Below, piece after piece: positions 55,091 through 64,000 of a stretch of 64,000 nt of DNA. The stretch comes from an uncultured Sterolibacteriaceae bacterium. Lineage in GTDB: Bacteria > Pseudomonadota > Gammaproteobacteria > Burkholderiales > Rhodocyclaceae. The notes beneath the pieces are model-generated. The model was given only the letters and a program-made list of their open reading frames with translations, was not told the DNA's origin and did no database searches. Numbering within the stretch: position 1 is the stretch's first letter; each line of letters begins with the position of its first letter. Both the position numbers and the translations under genes were made by a program. The stretch lies in contig CALARK010000012.1 of NCBI GenBank assembly GCA_937888595.1, positions 1 to 64,000 of the forward strand, read 5' to 3'.

Positions 55091-55564
55091 CTACCGGGCG
55101 GGTGCCGCGGGGTAGCCGGCCGCATCGAGCAGGCCGGCCCAGGCCGCCGCGAGGTACCCTCTGCTGGATTTCTCGCCGACCTGCAGCACCGGCACCATCA
55201 CGTCGCCCCCGCCGAGGCGGTCGCGCAGGGCGATAATTTCCTCGTTGCTCGCCACGGTCTTTTCGTCGAACGGGATGCCGCGGCGATTGAGGTAGTCGCG
55301 CCCGTCCTTGCAGGCCGTCGTGCAGTCGGCCGTGACGTACAGCGTCACCGGGAAGTTCGCGACGGCCTGGCGCATGGCGTGGGACTGCGTGCTGCCTGCC
55401 TCGGGCACGGCATATTTGCGTTCCTTGACCTCTCGGGCCGCCTTGGGCGGCGGCGGCCGGTCGCCGTAATGCACCTTGCCATCCTGGTCCACCCAGCGAT
55501 AGGTGCTCTGTGCCAGTACTGTGCCTGCGGTGAACAGGCCAAGGAGCAATAACGACACTTTCAT
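55091..55564 (-). CDS. DUF4124 plus glutaredoxin-like periplasmic protein
   Basis: 157 residues. Signal peptide MKVSLLLLGLFTAGTVLA, then the DUF4124 motif YRWVDQDGKVHYGDRPPP, followed by a thioredoxin-like domain with VTADCTTACKDGRDYLNRRGIPFDEK, where CTTAC (near residue 85) replaces the classical CxxC by CxxxC. Substrate unknown. The ATG at 55564 is chosen because it opens a signal peptide. Convergent with the PilZ gene. Confidence 0.85.
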   Translation of the reverse strand: MKVSLLLLGLFTAGTVLAQSTYRWVDQDGKVHYGDRPPPPKAAREVKERKYAVPEAGSTQSHAMRQAVANFPVTLYVTADCTTACKDGRDYLNRRGIPFDEKTVASNEEIIALRDRLGGGDVMVPVLQVGEKSSRGYLAAAWAGLLDAAGYPAAPAR

Positions 55565-55578
55565 GGCGACCTCCCGAA

Positions 55579-57615
55579 TCATGCGGTTGCAACCATGCCA
55601 TTATGGCGCAACAGCGCTTCGGGATCCGGCGACCGACCCCGGAAGGCCCTGAAGGATTCGAGTGCTGGCCGCGCGCCACCGACGGCGAGGATCTCGCGCC
55701 AGAAGCGGTTGCCGGTCTCGGCGTCGAGCACCGTGCCGGCGCGCGGCACGGCCTCCTCGAAGGCGGCGTAGGCATCCGCCGACAGCACCTCGGCCCACTT
55801 GTAGCTGTAGTAGCCCGCCGCGTAGCCGCCGGCGAAGATGTGCGAAAAGCTTTGCGGGAATCGGTTCCAGGCCGGCGGAACCACCACGGCGACTTCGCGC
55901 CGCACCTCGTCCAGCAACGCCATGAAATCGGCCCGGCCGGAAGCGTGCAGCAGCAGGTCGAACAGGCCGAACTCGATCTGGCGCAGCGTGAACATGCCGC
56001 TCTGGAAGTTCTTGGCTGCCACCATCTTGTCGTAGAGCGTGCGCGGCAGGGGTTCGCCCGTGTCGACGTGTCCTGTCATACCGGAGAGCACGTCCCATTC
56101 CCAGCAGAAGTTCTCCATGAACTGCGAGGGCAGTTCGACGGCATCCCATTCGACGCCGTTGATGCCGGAAACGCCGAGCTCGTCCACTTCCGTCAGCAGG
56201 TGATGCAGGCCGTGGCCGGTCTCGTGGAACAGGGTGATCACGTCGTCGTGGCTGAAGGTGGCCGGCTTGTCGCCGACGGGTGCCGGGAAATTGCAGTTGA
56301 GATAGGCAACGGGGGGCTGAATGTCGGCGCCGGCCAGACGGCGGCGCGTGATCGCGTCGTCCATCCAGGCGCCGCCGCGCTTGGTCTCGCGTGCATAGAG
56401 GTCGAGATAGAAGCGCCCGACCAGATGGCCCTCGCGTAGGATGCGGAAGAAGCGAACGTCCGGATGCCAGGCCGGGGCGCGGTCGGCCTCGAGCCTGACG
56501 CCGTAGAGCGACTCGATGACGCGGAACAACCCGGCCAGCACCTTGTGCTCGGGGAAGTACTGCTTCACCTCGTCGTCGGAGAAGGCGTAGCGCGCCTGCT
56601 TCAGTTTTTCGGAGGCCCAGGCGTAGTCCCAGCTTTCGAGTGTCGCCAGCCCGAACTCCTCGCGCGCGAAGGCTTTGAGCTCCTCCACGTCGCGCTGGGC
56701 AAACGGGCGCGCCTTGGCGGCCATGTCGCGCAGGAAGGCGGCAACCTCGGCGGGCGAATCGGCCATCTTCGGCGCCAGCGAGAGGTCGGCGTAACTGGGG
56801 AAGCCCAGCATGGCCGCCTCTTCGGCCCGCAGCGCGAGGATCTTTTCGATCAGCGGCCCGTTGTCCCATTCAGGGCTGCCCTGCTCGGATGCCCGCGTCG
56901 CGTAGGCGCGGTACATGCGTTCGCGCAGGCTGCGGTCGTCGGCATACTGCATCACCGGCAGGTAGGACGGGGCTTGCAGGGTGAACTTCCAGCCCGCCCG
57001 GCCTTCTTTTTCTGCTGCGGCGCGGGCTGCGGCTTTCGCGTCGTCCGGTAGGCCGGCCAGGCCGGCCTCGTCCTCGACCCACTCGGCATGGGCATTGGTG
57101 GCATCGAGCAGGTTTTCCGAAAACTTCGCTGCCAGGGCGGACAGCTCCTCCTGAATCTGCTGGAAGCGCGGCTTTTTCTCCTCCGGCAATTCGGCACCCG
57201 CGAGGCGGAAATCACGCAGGTCGTTATCGATGATGCGCCGGCGCTCCGGATTCAGCGTCGCGTATTCGGGGCTCGCCGCCAGCGCCCGGAACTTGTCGAA
57301 GAGGGCCAGATTCTGGCCGAGTTCGGCGTAGTAGCGGCTTACTTCCGGCAGCATGCCGTTGTAGGCATCGCGCCAGACCGGCACGTCATTCACAGAATGC
57401 AGGTGGCCGACGATACCCCAGGCGCGCGACAGGCGTTCGCCGGCATCGGTGAGCGGCTGGACGAAGTCACTCCAGGTGGCCGGTGCTTCAGGACGCACCA
57501 GGCGCTCGACCATACGGCGATTCTCGTCGAGCAACTGGCGGATGGCCGGCTCTACATGGGCCGGTTCGACGGCATCGAAACGCGGCAGGCCGCTGAAATC
57601 TAGAAGTGGGTTCAT
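55579..57615 (-). CDS. prlC: Oligopeptidase A, M3 family
   Basis: Cytoplasmic zinc oligopeptidase that degrades signal peptides and other short peptides. 678 residues with HETGHGLHHLL near residue 467, the zinc motif, and the third ligand Glu in NGVEWDAVELPSQF. Full length. ATG at 57615; an in-frame GTG lies 9 nt upstream. Precedes the DUF4124 gene on the minus strand. Confidence 0.95.
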   Translation of the reverse strand: MNPLLDFSGLPRFDAVEPAHVEPAIRQLLDENRRMVERLVRPEAPATWSDFVQPLTDAGERLSRAWGIVGHLHSVNDVPVWRDAYNGMLPEVSRYYAELGQNLALFDKFRALAASPEYATLNPERRRIIDNDLRDFRLAGAELPEEKKPRFQQIQEELSALAAKFSENLLDATNAHAEWVEDEAGLAGLPDDAKAAARAAAEKEGRAGWKFTLQAPSYLPVMQYADDRSLRERMYRAYATRASEQGSPEWDNGPLIEKILALRAEEAAMLGFPSYADLSLAPKMADSPAEVAAFLRDMAAKARPFAQRDVEELKAFAREEFGLATLESWDYAWASEKLKQARYAFSDDEVKQYFPEHKVLAGLFRVIESLYGVRLEADRAPAWHPDVRFFRILREGHLVGRFYLDLYARETKRGGAWMDDAITRRRLAGADIQPPVAYLNCNFPAPVGDKPATFSHDDVITLFHETGHGLHHLLTEVDELGVSGINGVEWDAVELPSQFMENFCWEWDVLSGMTGHVDTGEPLPRTLYDKMVAAKNFQSGMFTLRQIEFGLFDLLLHASGRADFMALLDEVRREVAVVVPPAWNRFPQSFSHIFAGGYAAGYYSYKWAEVLSADAYAAFEEAVPRAGTVLDAETGNRFWREILAVGGARPALESFRAFRGRSPDPEALLRHNGMVATA

Positions 57616-57668
57616 GGCATGCACATGGTGATGGCGGACGATTCTTCAATCGTCCGCGAGCTAAACGC

Positions 57669-57692
57669 GCCGTCCCGCCGGCGCCGACTTTT
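57669..57692 (-). repeat. Dispersed 24-nt repeat, copy 17 (after purC)
   Basis: Perfect consensus copy. On the minus strand the A-run begins inside the TGA stop of purC (57693-57695). Confidence 0.95.
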
Positions 57693-58580
57693 TCAGGCCC
57701 CCGTGAGCCGGGTCAGCGCCTCGCGGTACTTGGCCGTGGTCTTCTCGATGATCTCGGCAGGAAGCCGCGGGCCGGGTGCCTGCTTGTTCCAGTCCTTGAG
57801 CGTTTCGAGGTAGTCGCGCACGAACTGCTTGTCGAAGCTCGCCGGGCTCTCGCCAACCTTGTAGGTATCGGCCGGCCAGAAGCGCGAGGAATCGGGCGTC
57901 AGCACTTCGTCGATCAGGTGCAGGGTGCCGGCGGCGTCGAGGCCGAACTCGAACTTGGTATCGGCGATGATGATGCCGCGCGTCAGCGCGTAGGCGGCCG
58001 CCTCGCTGTAGAGGCGCAGCGCCGCGTCGCGCACCTGGGCGGCGAGCGCCGGACCGATGGTCTTCTCGACCGTCGCGTAGTCGATGTTCTCGTCGTGATC
58101 ACCGAGTTCGGCCTTGGTCGAGGGCGTGAACAGCGGCTGGGGCAGCTGCTGGGCCATCTGCAGGCCGGCGGGCAGATCGATGCCGCAGACCTTGCCGGTC
58201 GCCTTGTAATCCTTCCAGCCCGAACCGATCAGGTAGCCACGCACCACCGCCTCGATCGGCAGCGGCTTCAGGCGCTTGACCACGATGGACCGGCCGCGCA
58301 CCTGTTCGCGCTCGTCCGGCGCGACCACCGATTCGGGATCGATGCCGGTGATCTGGTTAGGGATGATGTGGCCGAGCTTTTCGAACCAGAAGTTCGCCAT
58401 CGCCGTCAGCACCTCGCCCTTGCCGGGAATCGGATCGGGCAGGATCACGTCGAAGGCCGACAGGCGGTCGCTGGTGACGATCAGCATCCTGTCTTCGCCG
58501 ATGGCATAGTTGTCGCGTACCTTGCCGCGGCCGAGCAGCGGCAGGCTCTTGAGGGTGGATTCGTGCAGTGGAGCGGTCAT
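57693..58580 (-). CDS. purC: Phosphoribosylaminoimidazole-succinocarboxamide synthase
   Basis: SAICAR synthase of purine synthesis, 295 residues, long betaproteobacterial/eukaryote-like type. LPLLGRGKVRDNYAIGEDRMLIVTSDRLSAFD near residues 14-45 holds the ATP site; RSIVVKRLKPLPIEAVVRGYLIGSGWKDY follows and DEVLTPDSSRFW is near residue 208. I chose ATG 58580; the frame is open further to 58664 but the extra part includes the terminator. Follows the tRNA-Thr gene on the minus strand. Confidence 0.95.
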   Translation of the reverse strand: MTAPLHESTLKSLPLLGRGKVRDNYAIGEDRMLIVTSDRLSAFDVILPDPIPGKGEVLTAMANFWFEKLGHIIPNQITGIDPESVVAPDEREQVRGRSIVVKRLKPLPIEAVVRGYLIGSGWKDYKATGKVCGIDLPAGLQMAQQLPQPLFTPSTKAELGDHDENIDYATVEKTIGPALAAQVRDAALRLYSEAAAYALTRGIIIADTKFEFGLDAAGTLHLIDEVLTPDSSRFWPADTYKVGESPASFDKQFVRDYLETLKDWNKQAPGPRLPAEIIEKTTAKYREALTRLTGA

Positions 58581-58620
58581 GGTCGTCGCGGTCGGGTTGA
58601 TGGAGTCGAAGGCTTTATAA

Positions 58621-58657
58621 ACCAAAACGGCCCCCAGAGACTGGGGGCCGTTTTGGT
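58621..58657. terminator. Long perfect hairpin between tRNA-Thr and purC
   Basis: A 17-bp perfect stem (58621-58637 with 58641-58657) with a 3-nt AGA loop; both ends are rich in A and T (ACCAAAACGG and CCGTTTTGGT). It likely ends the tRNA transcript and could work in both directions. Confidence 0.75.
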
Positions 58658-58670
58658 AATTCAATTCTAA

Positions 58671-58746
<76 letters not shown>

Positions 58747-58759
58747 GCCGAGGCGCGCG

Positions 58760-58765
58760 ATTATA
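58760..58765 (-). promoter_or_regulatory. -10 box of the tRNA-Thr promoter
   Basis: On the minus strand this reads TATAAT, a perfect -10 box, 14 nt before the mature tRNA 5' end. The -35 region is not clear (around 58783-58789). Confidence 0.5.
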
Positions 58766-58899
58766 GCCAAAAACCCGCCGCATCATTATGATCGTCCCAA
58801 CCAGCCGCTCGTCATGTCGATCCCGCCGTCTGTCGGCAGCGTCTTGATCGGTGCGAACGAGCCCGTTAGCTTGCCAATCAACTTAGACGGGAGAAGTCC

Positions 58900-59331
58900 G
58901 TGAACAAGAACGCAAGGGGATTCACGCTGATCGAACTGATGATCGTCATCGCCATCATCGGCGTGTTGGCGTCGATTGCGCTGCCTGCATATAACGATTA
59001 CATCACCCGCGCCCGGATCACGGAGGCGCTCTCCGCGCTTTCCGACATGCGCGTCAAGCTGGAGCAGTATTTTCAGGACAACCGGACCTATGCCGGCGCG
59101 TGTGCCGCGGGAACCCTGGCACCGCTGCCGCCGAATACGCAGTTTTTCCAGTTCAGCTGCCCCGTCCTTGACGGGACGAACTACACAGTCCGCGCCCTGG
59201 GCACAGGCAGCATGGTCGACTTCGAGTACACCATCGACCAGAACAATGTGCGCACGACGGTCAATGTCCCGCCGGGATGGGCCGGCACGGGCAGTACCTG
59301 CTGGGTGACCAGCAAGAGCGGCGCCTGCTGA
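58900..59331 (+). CDS. Type IV pilin-like protein, PilE family
   Basis: 143 residues. Class III leader MNKNARG then FTLIELMIVIAIIGVLASIALPAYNDYITRARITEAL, the prepilin peptidase site followed by the assembly helix with Glu5. The globular domain ends with a cysteine pair (CWVTSKSGAC). GTG start at 58900 with GGGAG 7 nt upstream. First gene of a minor pilin cluster that continues to the right edge; it may be a minor or the major pilin. Confidence 0.92.
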   Translation: MNKNARGFTLIELMIVIAIIGVLASIALPAYNDYITRARITEALSALSDMRVKLEQYFQDNRTYAGACAAGTLAPLPPNTQFFQFSCPVLDGTNYTVRALGTGSMVDFEYTIDQNNVRTTVNVPPGWAGTGSTCWVTSKSGAC

Positions 59332-59341
59332 CGGAGTGGCC

Positions 59342-59929
59342 ATGAATCGCCATGCCGGCTTCAGTGTCATCGAACTCATGATCGCCATCGTGCTAATGGG
59401 GGTCCTGCTGACGATGGGCTTGCCGGCATTCAACACCTACCTCAACAACGTCAAGCTGCGAACTGCCGCGCAGAGTTTTCTTGCAGGCATCCAGACGGCG
59501 CGCGGGGAGGCGATTCGACGCAATGCCAACGTGGACTTCGTGCTCACCAACGACGATGTCTCCGGGCCGAATTTCGACACCGTCACGCCGCTGGCCACCG
59601 GCCAGAACTGGCTGATCCGCACCAGCGACCTGGCCACCTACGTCGAAGGAAAGTCTGGTGCCGAAGGTGGCGGACGCAGCACGGGAGAGTCTTCGCCGGT
59701 TCTCGTCAACGGCGGTGCGAGCACGATCACTTTCAACGGGCTTGGTGCCACCACGCTCGGAGCCTCGACCACTTTCCAGTTCAGCAATCCATCAGGGGGA
59801 CTCTGCGCCAGCGCGGGGGGGCCGATGCGCTGCCTGAATGTCGTCATATCCCCGGGCGGCCAATCCCGCATCTGCGACCCGGCGGTCACCCCCGCCCAGA
59901 CTGCTGCAGGCGATACCCGAGGCTGCTGA
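59342..59929 (+). CDS. fimT: Minor pseudopilin FimT/GspH family
   Basis: 195 residues. MNRHAG followed by FSVIELMIAIVLMGVLLTMGLPAFNTYLNNVKLR, then QSFLAGIQTARGEAIRRNANV, the FimT/GspH pattern. FimT binds DNA in several competent bacteria. I chose ATG 59342, with GGAG just upstream; GTG at 59336 is possible. Its stop overlaps the start of pilV by 1 nt. Confidence 0.88.
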   Translation: MNRHAGFSVIELMIAIVLMGVLLTMGLPAFNTYLNNVKLRTAAQSFLAGIQTARGEAIRRNANVDFVLTNDDVSGPNFDTVTPLATGQNWLIRTSDLATYVEGKSGAEGGGRSTGESSPVLVNGGASTITFNGLGATTLGASTTFQFSNPSGGLCASAGGPMRCLNVVISPGGQSRICDPAVTPAQTAAGDTRGC

Positions 59930-60435
59930 TGAAACCGAACCTGCATCGTGCCCAGCAAGGCGTCTTCCTGCTTGAGGCGCTGATCGGCATCATCATTTTT
60001 TCGATCGGTGTCCTCACCATGGTCGCCCTGCAGGCCAAATCGATAGAAATTCAGTCCGATACCCAATATCGGGTCGAAGCCGCCAACCTGGCCGATCGGA
60101 TACTCGGCGAGATCGCGCTCAGTGTCGACCGGACCGGCGCATCACAGACGGCACAGACCGCGAATATCCAGGCATCGCTGGCCAATTTCGTACATCGCCC
60201 GACGACGATCGGAACCTGCAACTTCTCGGGCACGGACTCCACCGACCCGAACGTCCTGGCCTGGGTCGACGACATCAACAATGCCACAACGACACGCCTG
60301 CCCGGGAGCACCCCATCCATGCAGCAGATCCTCGTCGACACTGGCACCTTCAATCGCGTCACCATCACCATCTGCTGGCAGATGTCTGCTGATGCAGTGC
60401 CGCGCCGGCATACGCTGGTCTCTTACATCAACTGA
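59929..60435 (+). CDS. pilV: Minor pilin PilV
   Basis: 168 residues. MKPNLHRAQQG followed by VFLLEALIGIIIFSIGVLTMVALQA, the PilV-type prepilin end, then SDTQYRVEAANLADRILGEI. The ATG overlaps the fimT stop (ATGA). Prime component of the minor pilin complex that primes pilus assembly. Confidence 0.88.
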   Translation: MKPNLHRAQQGVFLLEALIGIIIFSIGVLTMVALQAKSIEIQSDTQYRVEAANLADRILGEIALSVDRTGASQTAQTANIQASLANFVHRPTTIGTCNFSGTDSTDPNVLAWVDDINNATTTRLPGSTPSMQQILVDTGTFNRVTITICWQMSADAVPRRHTLVSYIN

Positions 60436-60443
60436 GCACCGTC

Positions 60444-61520
60444 ATGACAGCCGCCCTCCATGACCACCGGCCGGCACGCGCTTCCGGCTTTTCGCTGATC
60501 GAACTGCTGGTCGGCATCACGATCGCCCTGATCGGTATCGTCATCATGTTCCAGGTCATGGAAAACTCCGAGAACCGCAAGCGCACCACCGCCGCGGGCA
60601 GCGATGCGCAGATCGCCGGATCGATCGCCATGCACAATCTCGAGCGTGACGTTCGCCTCGGCGGCAACGGCTTCGGAAGTTCGACTGCGGTCGGCTGCAC
60701 CGTGAATGCCTACGATACGGTACGCGGCACCGCATTCACCTTTCCGATGGTGCCGGTACAGATCATCGACGGTGCAGCCGGGGCACCCGACCAGATCATC
60801 GTGCTCTATGGCAACGCAACCACGGCGGCGACTGCCTACAACTTCATCGAGTCCTCTGCCACGAGCAAAAAAATGGCCAGCACCAGCAGCCGGGGTGGCC
60901 TGAGGCGAGGCGACATTGCCTTCGTCACGGGCGCCAGTTGCGGCTTGATCGAAATCACGGACAACACCCACATCGATCAACTGACCATCGACCATGCTGC
61001 CGGCGCCTACACCAACGCCCTCAATGAGGCGGCGACGGCACGCTTCAATGCACCGGGCGGATTCACCATCCCCTCGGGGCAGTTATTCAGCCTGGGCGAA
61101 AACACCCTGCCACGACGCAACATCTGGCAAATCACCAACGGCAGGACGCTGACCTTGACGGACGACCTTCACTTCACTGGCGCCATGGAAGTCGGCGAAG
61201 GCATCATCGATCTGCAGGCGGAATACGGACTCGACACCGACGGCGACTTCCAGGCGGACACCTGGCAGGCGACCGATCCGGCCCCCTGGACCCAGGCCAT
61301 CGCCGTCCGCGTCGCCTTGCTGGCGCGCAGCCAGCAATATGAAAAAGCCAGTGTCACCACCACGGCACCCACCTGGGCAGCAGGCGCTTTCGTCATGACA
61401 AACCTCGATGGCTCGGCCGACAGCAATCCGGACGACCCCAACGACTGGCGTCACTATCGCTACCGTGTTTACCAGACCACCATCCCGCTACGCAACATGA
61501 TCTGGGGCACCACGCCATGA
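60444..61520 (+). CDS. pilW: Minor pilin PilW
   Basis: 358 residues. Leader up to ASG then FSLIELLVGITIALIGIVIMFQVMENSENRKRTT, followed by GSIAMHNLERDVRLGGNGFG, a typical PilW feature, and a large globular domain. Starts 8 nt after pilV; stop overlaps the pilX start by 4 nt. Confidence 0.88.
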   Translation: MTAALHDHRPARASGFSLIELLVGITIALIGIVIMFQVMENSENRKRTTAAGSDAQIAGSIAMHNLERDVRLGGNGFGSSTAVGCTVNAYDTVRGTAFTFPMVPVQIIDGAAGAPDQIIVLYGNATTAATAYNFIESSATSKKMASTSSRGGLRRGDIAFVTGASCGLIEITDNTHIDQLTIDHAAGAYTNALNEAATARFNAPGGFTIPSGQLFSLGENTLPRRNIWQITNGRTLTLTDDLHFTGAMEVGEGIIDLQAEYGLDTDGDFQADTWQATDPAPWTQAIAVRVALLARSQQYEKASVTTTAPTWAAGAFVMTNLDGSADSNPDDPNDWRHYRYRVYQTTIPLRNMIWGTTP

Positions 61521-62215
61521 GACCCCGACTTGATCCGTTGTCCATTGGGCGCCAGCAGGGTGTTGTGCTGCTGATCTCGCTGATCTTGCTGATCTCGATG
61601 ACGCTCGCCGGACTCGCGCTCTTCCGGCAGGTCGGCACCGGCGTGCTGATCGCCCGCAACCTGACTTTCAGCAACGCGGCCCTGATCGCCACCGACATCG
61701 GTGCCGAAGCGGCGCGCAACTGGCTGGTCACCAGCGGGGCGAACCTGCAGGAAGCCAGTGTTGCCAACGCCTACTTCCCCGCTTGGTGCAACACCATCAT
61801 CGATGCCAGCAACCGCCCGGATGCCAACAGTGACGGTGTCGTGGACGATTGCAAGCCGAATGCTGCCGCGCCGCCTTCGGAATTCAACCCGCTGACCTAC
61901 AACTGGGCCAACTCGGTATTGGCGACCACCACCGACACGGACGGCGACGGCGTGGGTGACGATGGCAACGGCAATACCGTGCGCTACGTCATCCACCGCC
62001 TCTGCCGCATTCCCGGCTCCCTCAACTTCACCAATTCCGATGGCGTTCCACAGGAATGCGTCACGGTGGGCGCATCGACCACCGGAGGATCCAAGACCGC
62101 CTCCAGCTATGGGGTCCTGTCCCTGAAGAACACCATGCAACCCTACTTCCGCGTCACCTCGCAAACGACGGGGCCCAGCAACACCGTCGCCTATTCCCAG
62201 GTGATCCTGTACTGA
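61517..62215 (+). CDS. pilX: Minor pilin PilX
   Basis: 232 residues. MRPRLDPLSIGRQQG then VVLLISLILLISMTLAGLALFRQ, the PilX N-terminus that lacks the usual Glu5, followed by an Asp/Asn-rich loop (DANSDGVVDDC and DTDGDGVGDDGNG) that may bind calcium. Starts ATGA-overlapped with pilW. Partner of PilY1. Confidence 0.85.
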   Translation: MRPRLDPLSIGRQQGVVLLISLILLISMTLAGLALFRQVGTGVLIARNLTFSNAALIATDIGAEAARNWLVTSGANLQEASVANAYFPAWCNTIIDASNRPDANSDGVVDDCKPNAAAPPSEFNPLTYNWANSVLATTTDTDGDGVGDDGNGNTVRYVIHRLCRIPGSLNFTNSDGVPQECVTVGASTTGGSKTASSYGVLSLKNTMQPYFRVTSQTTGPSNTVAYSQVILY

Positions 62216-62229
62216 CAAGGAGCACGGCA

Positions 62230-64000
62230 ATGACAACACTCCGTCCGATCATACTGGCCACCCTGCTGATCGCCGGCGGCATGCACTCGCTGCCGGCCAT
62301 CGCTCTCACCGACATCTCCGATGTCCCGCTGTCCAGCGCATCGACCAGCACGGTCAAGCCGAACGTGATGTTCATTCTTGACGATTCGGGCTCGATGGCA
62401 TGGGACTACATGCCCAACAACAGCAGCAACAACCCCGAGTACTCGGACTATGCCGTCGGCTATCGCAACCACCTGTGCAACTACGTCTATTACAACCCGG
62501 CGGTCGACTACCAGATACCCAAGGATGCGGATGGGACCGATGTCTATAGCACCAACCAGACCGCATTTACAGGCGCCTACGCCAACGGCTTCTACTGCTA
62601 CATGAACAACTGCGCCTCGAGCACGCAGTCGAAAACCAACCTGAGCACCAGCTTCCGCGCCAATAGCGACGACAGTTCGCAACCCGCCTATTATTGGAAA
62701 TACCTCGGCGACTCTGCTGCGCCCGCATGGGCGGCAAGTACCGCCTATTCGAGCGGGATGATCCGTCGCCCGACTACCGCAAGCGGTTCCGTCTATACGG
62801 TCATTACCACCGGTACCTCAGGCGCTACTGAACCTTCCTGGCCGACGACCGATGGAGCCACCGTCACCGACGGCACCGTGATCTGGGTGAAAGGCATCCT
62901 GCCGACCAACAGTGTCTGCGACACACTGGTTACCGATCCTGCCGACGGCAGCCTGACCGATGTCAAGGAGATCTGTACCGACGGCACGCGCACCACCAGC
63001 ACGTGTGCCGCGCTATCGAAAACCACACTCTGGCAAAAAATCATCGTCAGTGCGTCTTCGGGCCCAGCGATCGCCGACCTCAATCGCGACAGCGCGATCG
63101 ATAGTTCGGATGCCGACGAAAGGCAGAATTTCGCCAACTGGTACACCTACTACCGCACCCGCGTCCTGATGATGAAGTCGTCATCGGGACGTGCCCTGTT
63201 CAGCCTGGGCGACAGCTATCGCGTGGGTTTCCTTACCATCCACCCCGGCACCTTCGGTACCAGCGGCGATGCCGATGGCGACAGCGTATCGTCGTCGAAA
63301 TTCCTCAAGGTCGCCGACTTCGATGCGACCCAGCGTGCGCTCTGGTTCGACATGCTTTTCTCGCAAGGAACCGGCTCCGCCACCCCCCTGCGAACGGCGC
63401 TGTCCGTGGCCGGCCGCTACTTCGCGGGCAAGAATGACCTGATCAACAAAAGCATGGTGCCGACCCAGGCTGACGATCCCGTCCAGTACTCCTGCCAGCA
63501 GAACTTCTCCATCCTGACGACCGACGGCTATTGGAACGACGGCGATGGCAAGCAGTTGAACGGCAGCTCGGACATGACCAACCAGGACGGCGTGATCTCG
63601 GAGCTGGATGCCTACAATCCGACAGGCAGCAAATTCGCCGTTTCGCCACACCCGATGTACGACGGTGCATCGGCCATTTATACATGGAACGCATTGTCGA
63701 AAGAATATCAGGTTGCTTCCTGCGTCTTCAGCACCCAGGTGCAGGAGCGGATCGTGCAGTGGCAGCAGCGGCGGGCGCGCTTCTATCGTTGCAAGGCGAA
63801 CGGTGACAGTTGCCAGGTGCTCAGCTTCGATTGCAGCAGCGGCACCGGCAGCTCCACCCGCCCCCTGTGCAAAATCACCAACGATACCGGCTGGGTTGAT
63901 CGAGCCACGTGCTCGGAAGGCTTCAACAATCCGACGACGACGCTGTGCCGGACCACGAGCGACACGGGCTGGCACGATGTAGGCAGCTGCACCTATTCGG
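62230..64000 (+). CDS. pilY1: PilY1 tip adhesin, N-terminal part (runs off the window)
   Basis: At least 590 residues, open to the window end. Signal peptide (LRPIILATLLIAGGMHSLPAIA), then a von Willebrand A-like domain starting with VMFILDDSGSMAWDYMP near residues 47-63 (DDSGS metal site), with FSILTTDGYWNDGDG as the later vWA strand. An EF-hand-like DLNRDSAIDSSDADE loop is near residue 283. The visible end has two near-copies of LC(K/R)xT(N/S)DTGWxD. The C-terminal beta-propeller is outside the window. Calcium-regulated pilus tip protein. ATG at 62230 after AAGGAG. Confidence 0.92.
   Translation, partial: MTTLRPIILATLLIAGGMHSLPAIALTDISDVPLSSASTSTVKPNVMFILDDSGSMAWDYMPNNSSNNPEYSDYAVGYRNHLCNYVYYNPAVDYQIPKDADGTDVYSTNQTAFTGAYANGFYCYMNNCASSTQSKTNLSTSFRANSDDSSQPAYYWKYLGDSAAPAWAASTAYSSGMIRRPTTASGSVYTVITTGTSGATEPSWPTTDGATVTDGTVIWVKGILPTNSVCDTLVTDPADGSLTDVKEICTDGTRTTSTCAALSKTTLWQKIIVSASSGPAIADLNRDSAIDSSDADERQNFANWYTYYRTRVLMMKSSSGRALFSLGDSYRVGFLTIHPGTFGTSGDADGDSVSSSKFLKVADFDATQRALWFDMLFSQGTGSATPLRTALSVAGRYFAGKNDLINKSMVPTQADDPVQYSCQQNFSILTTDGYWNDGDGKQLNGSSDMTNQDGVISELDAYNPTGSKFAVSPHPMYDGASAIYTWNALSKEYQVASCVFSTQVQERIVQWQQRRARFYRCKANGDSCQVLSFDCSSGTGSSTRPLCKITNDTGWVDRATCSEGFNNPTTTLCRTTSDTGWHDVGSCTYS

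Overview
The window is GC-rich, densely packed chromosome from a betaproteobacterium, most likely a facultatively anaerobic sulfur-oxidising member of the Rhodocyclales or a relative. The indicators are dissimilatory AprBA plus Sat, a complete cbb3 oxidase locus under FNR-type boxes, class I PHA synthase, NosL-type proteins, a betaproteobacterial porin, and an lpxC/DUF721/M23/secA block. Taxonomy is inferred from gene content only. No prophage, IS element, CRISPR array or rRNA was seen.

Layout. 1-2383: aprBA (minus, aprA cut by the window edge) divergent from sat. 2448-14923: housekeeping and surface-sugar genes (M48 protease, moaC, UDP-sugar epimerase, secreted LigE-type ligase, ugd, uvrA, YajR-like MFS, ssb, leuA and an Lrp-type regulator). 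15008-21119: two NosL-domain proteins, trhP, glnB, nadE, ppa and copZ. 21121-27859: copper ATPase, rhodanese, SafE-like membrane protein, hemN, fnr, a SirB2-like protein and a Dnr-like regulator. 27822-35549: low-oxygen/NO module (12-TM protein, DUF2249, two hemerythrins, an ODP-type di-iron protein next to a receptor-core protein, an NPD-like enzyme, phaC, a Usp). 35621-44216: cco locus, in transcription order ccoI-ccoS, then ccoN-O-Q-P-G-H and a DUF3149 peptide. 44357-47417: porin, mtnA and a class II aldolase. 47420-58580: secA, M23 peptidase, DUF721, lpxC, a Crp-type regulator, xth, PilZ, prlC and purC. 58671-64000: tRNA-Thr(CGT), then pilE-like, fimT, pilV, pilW, pilX and the start of pilY1.

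Five good FNR-type half-site pairs (TTGAY-N4-RTCAA) stand at 1036, 25913, 29881, 34462 and 41303, with a sixth oddly placed at 41538. They connect sulfur oxidation, haem synthesis, oxygen-binding proteins, stress/PHB and the high-affinity oxidase into one probable low-oxygen regulon.

The most unusual signal is a short dispersed repeat of about 24 nt with core GTCGGCGCCGGCGGGAC, preceded by an A-run and followed by GGC. Seventeen recognisable copies lie between 2737 and 57692. Seven are intergenic; six of these start 0-16 nt after a stop codon and the seventh lies 73 nt past one, beyond a terminator. The other ten lie inside genes without breaking the frame, most often as KVGAGGTA-like peptides (UvrA, CopA, CcoI, BepA-like protease, TrhP) and in other frames as KSAPAxR (MtnA, SirB2-like) or AVLLAPTF (NadE). 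Sixteen of seventeen have the same orientation relative to transcription. It could be a mobile protein-invading repeat like the Rickettsia palindromic elements, a DNA uptake signal (LigE and minor pilins are in the window), or an mRNA 3'-end element.
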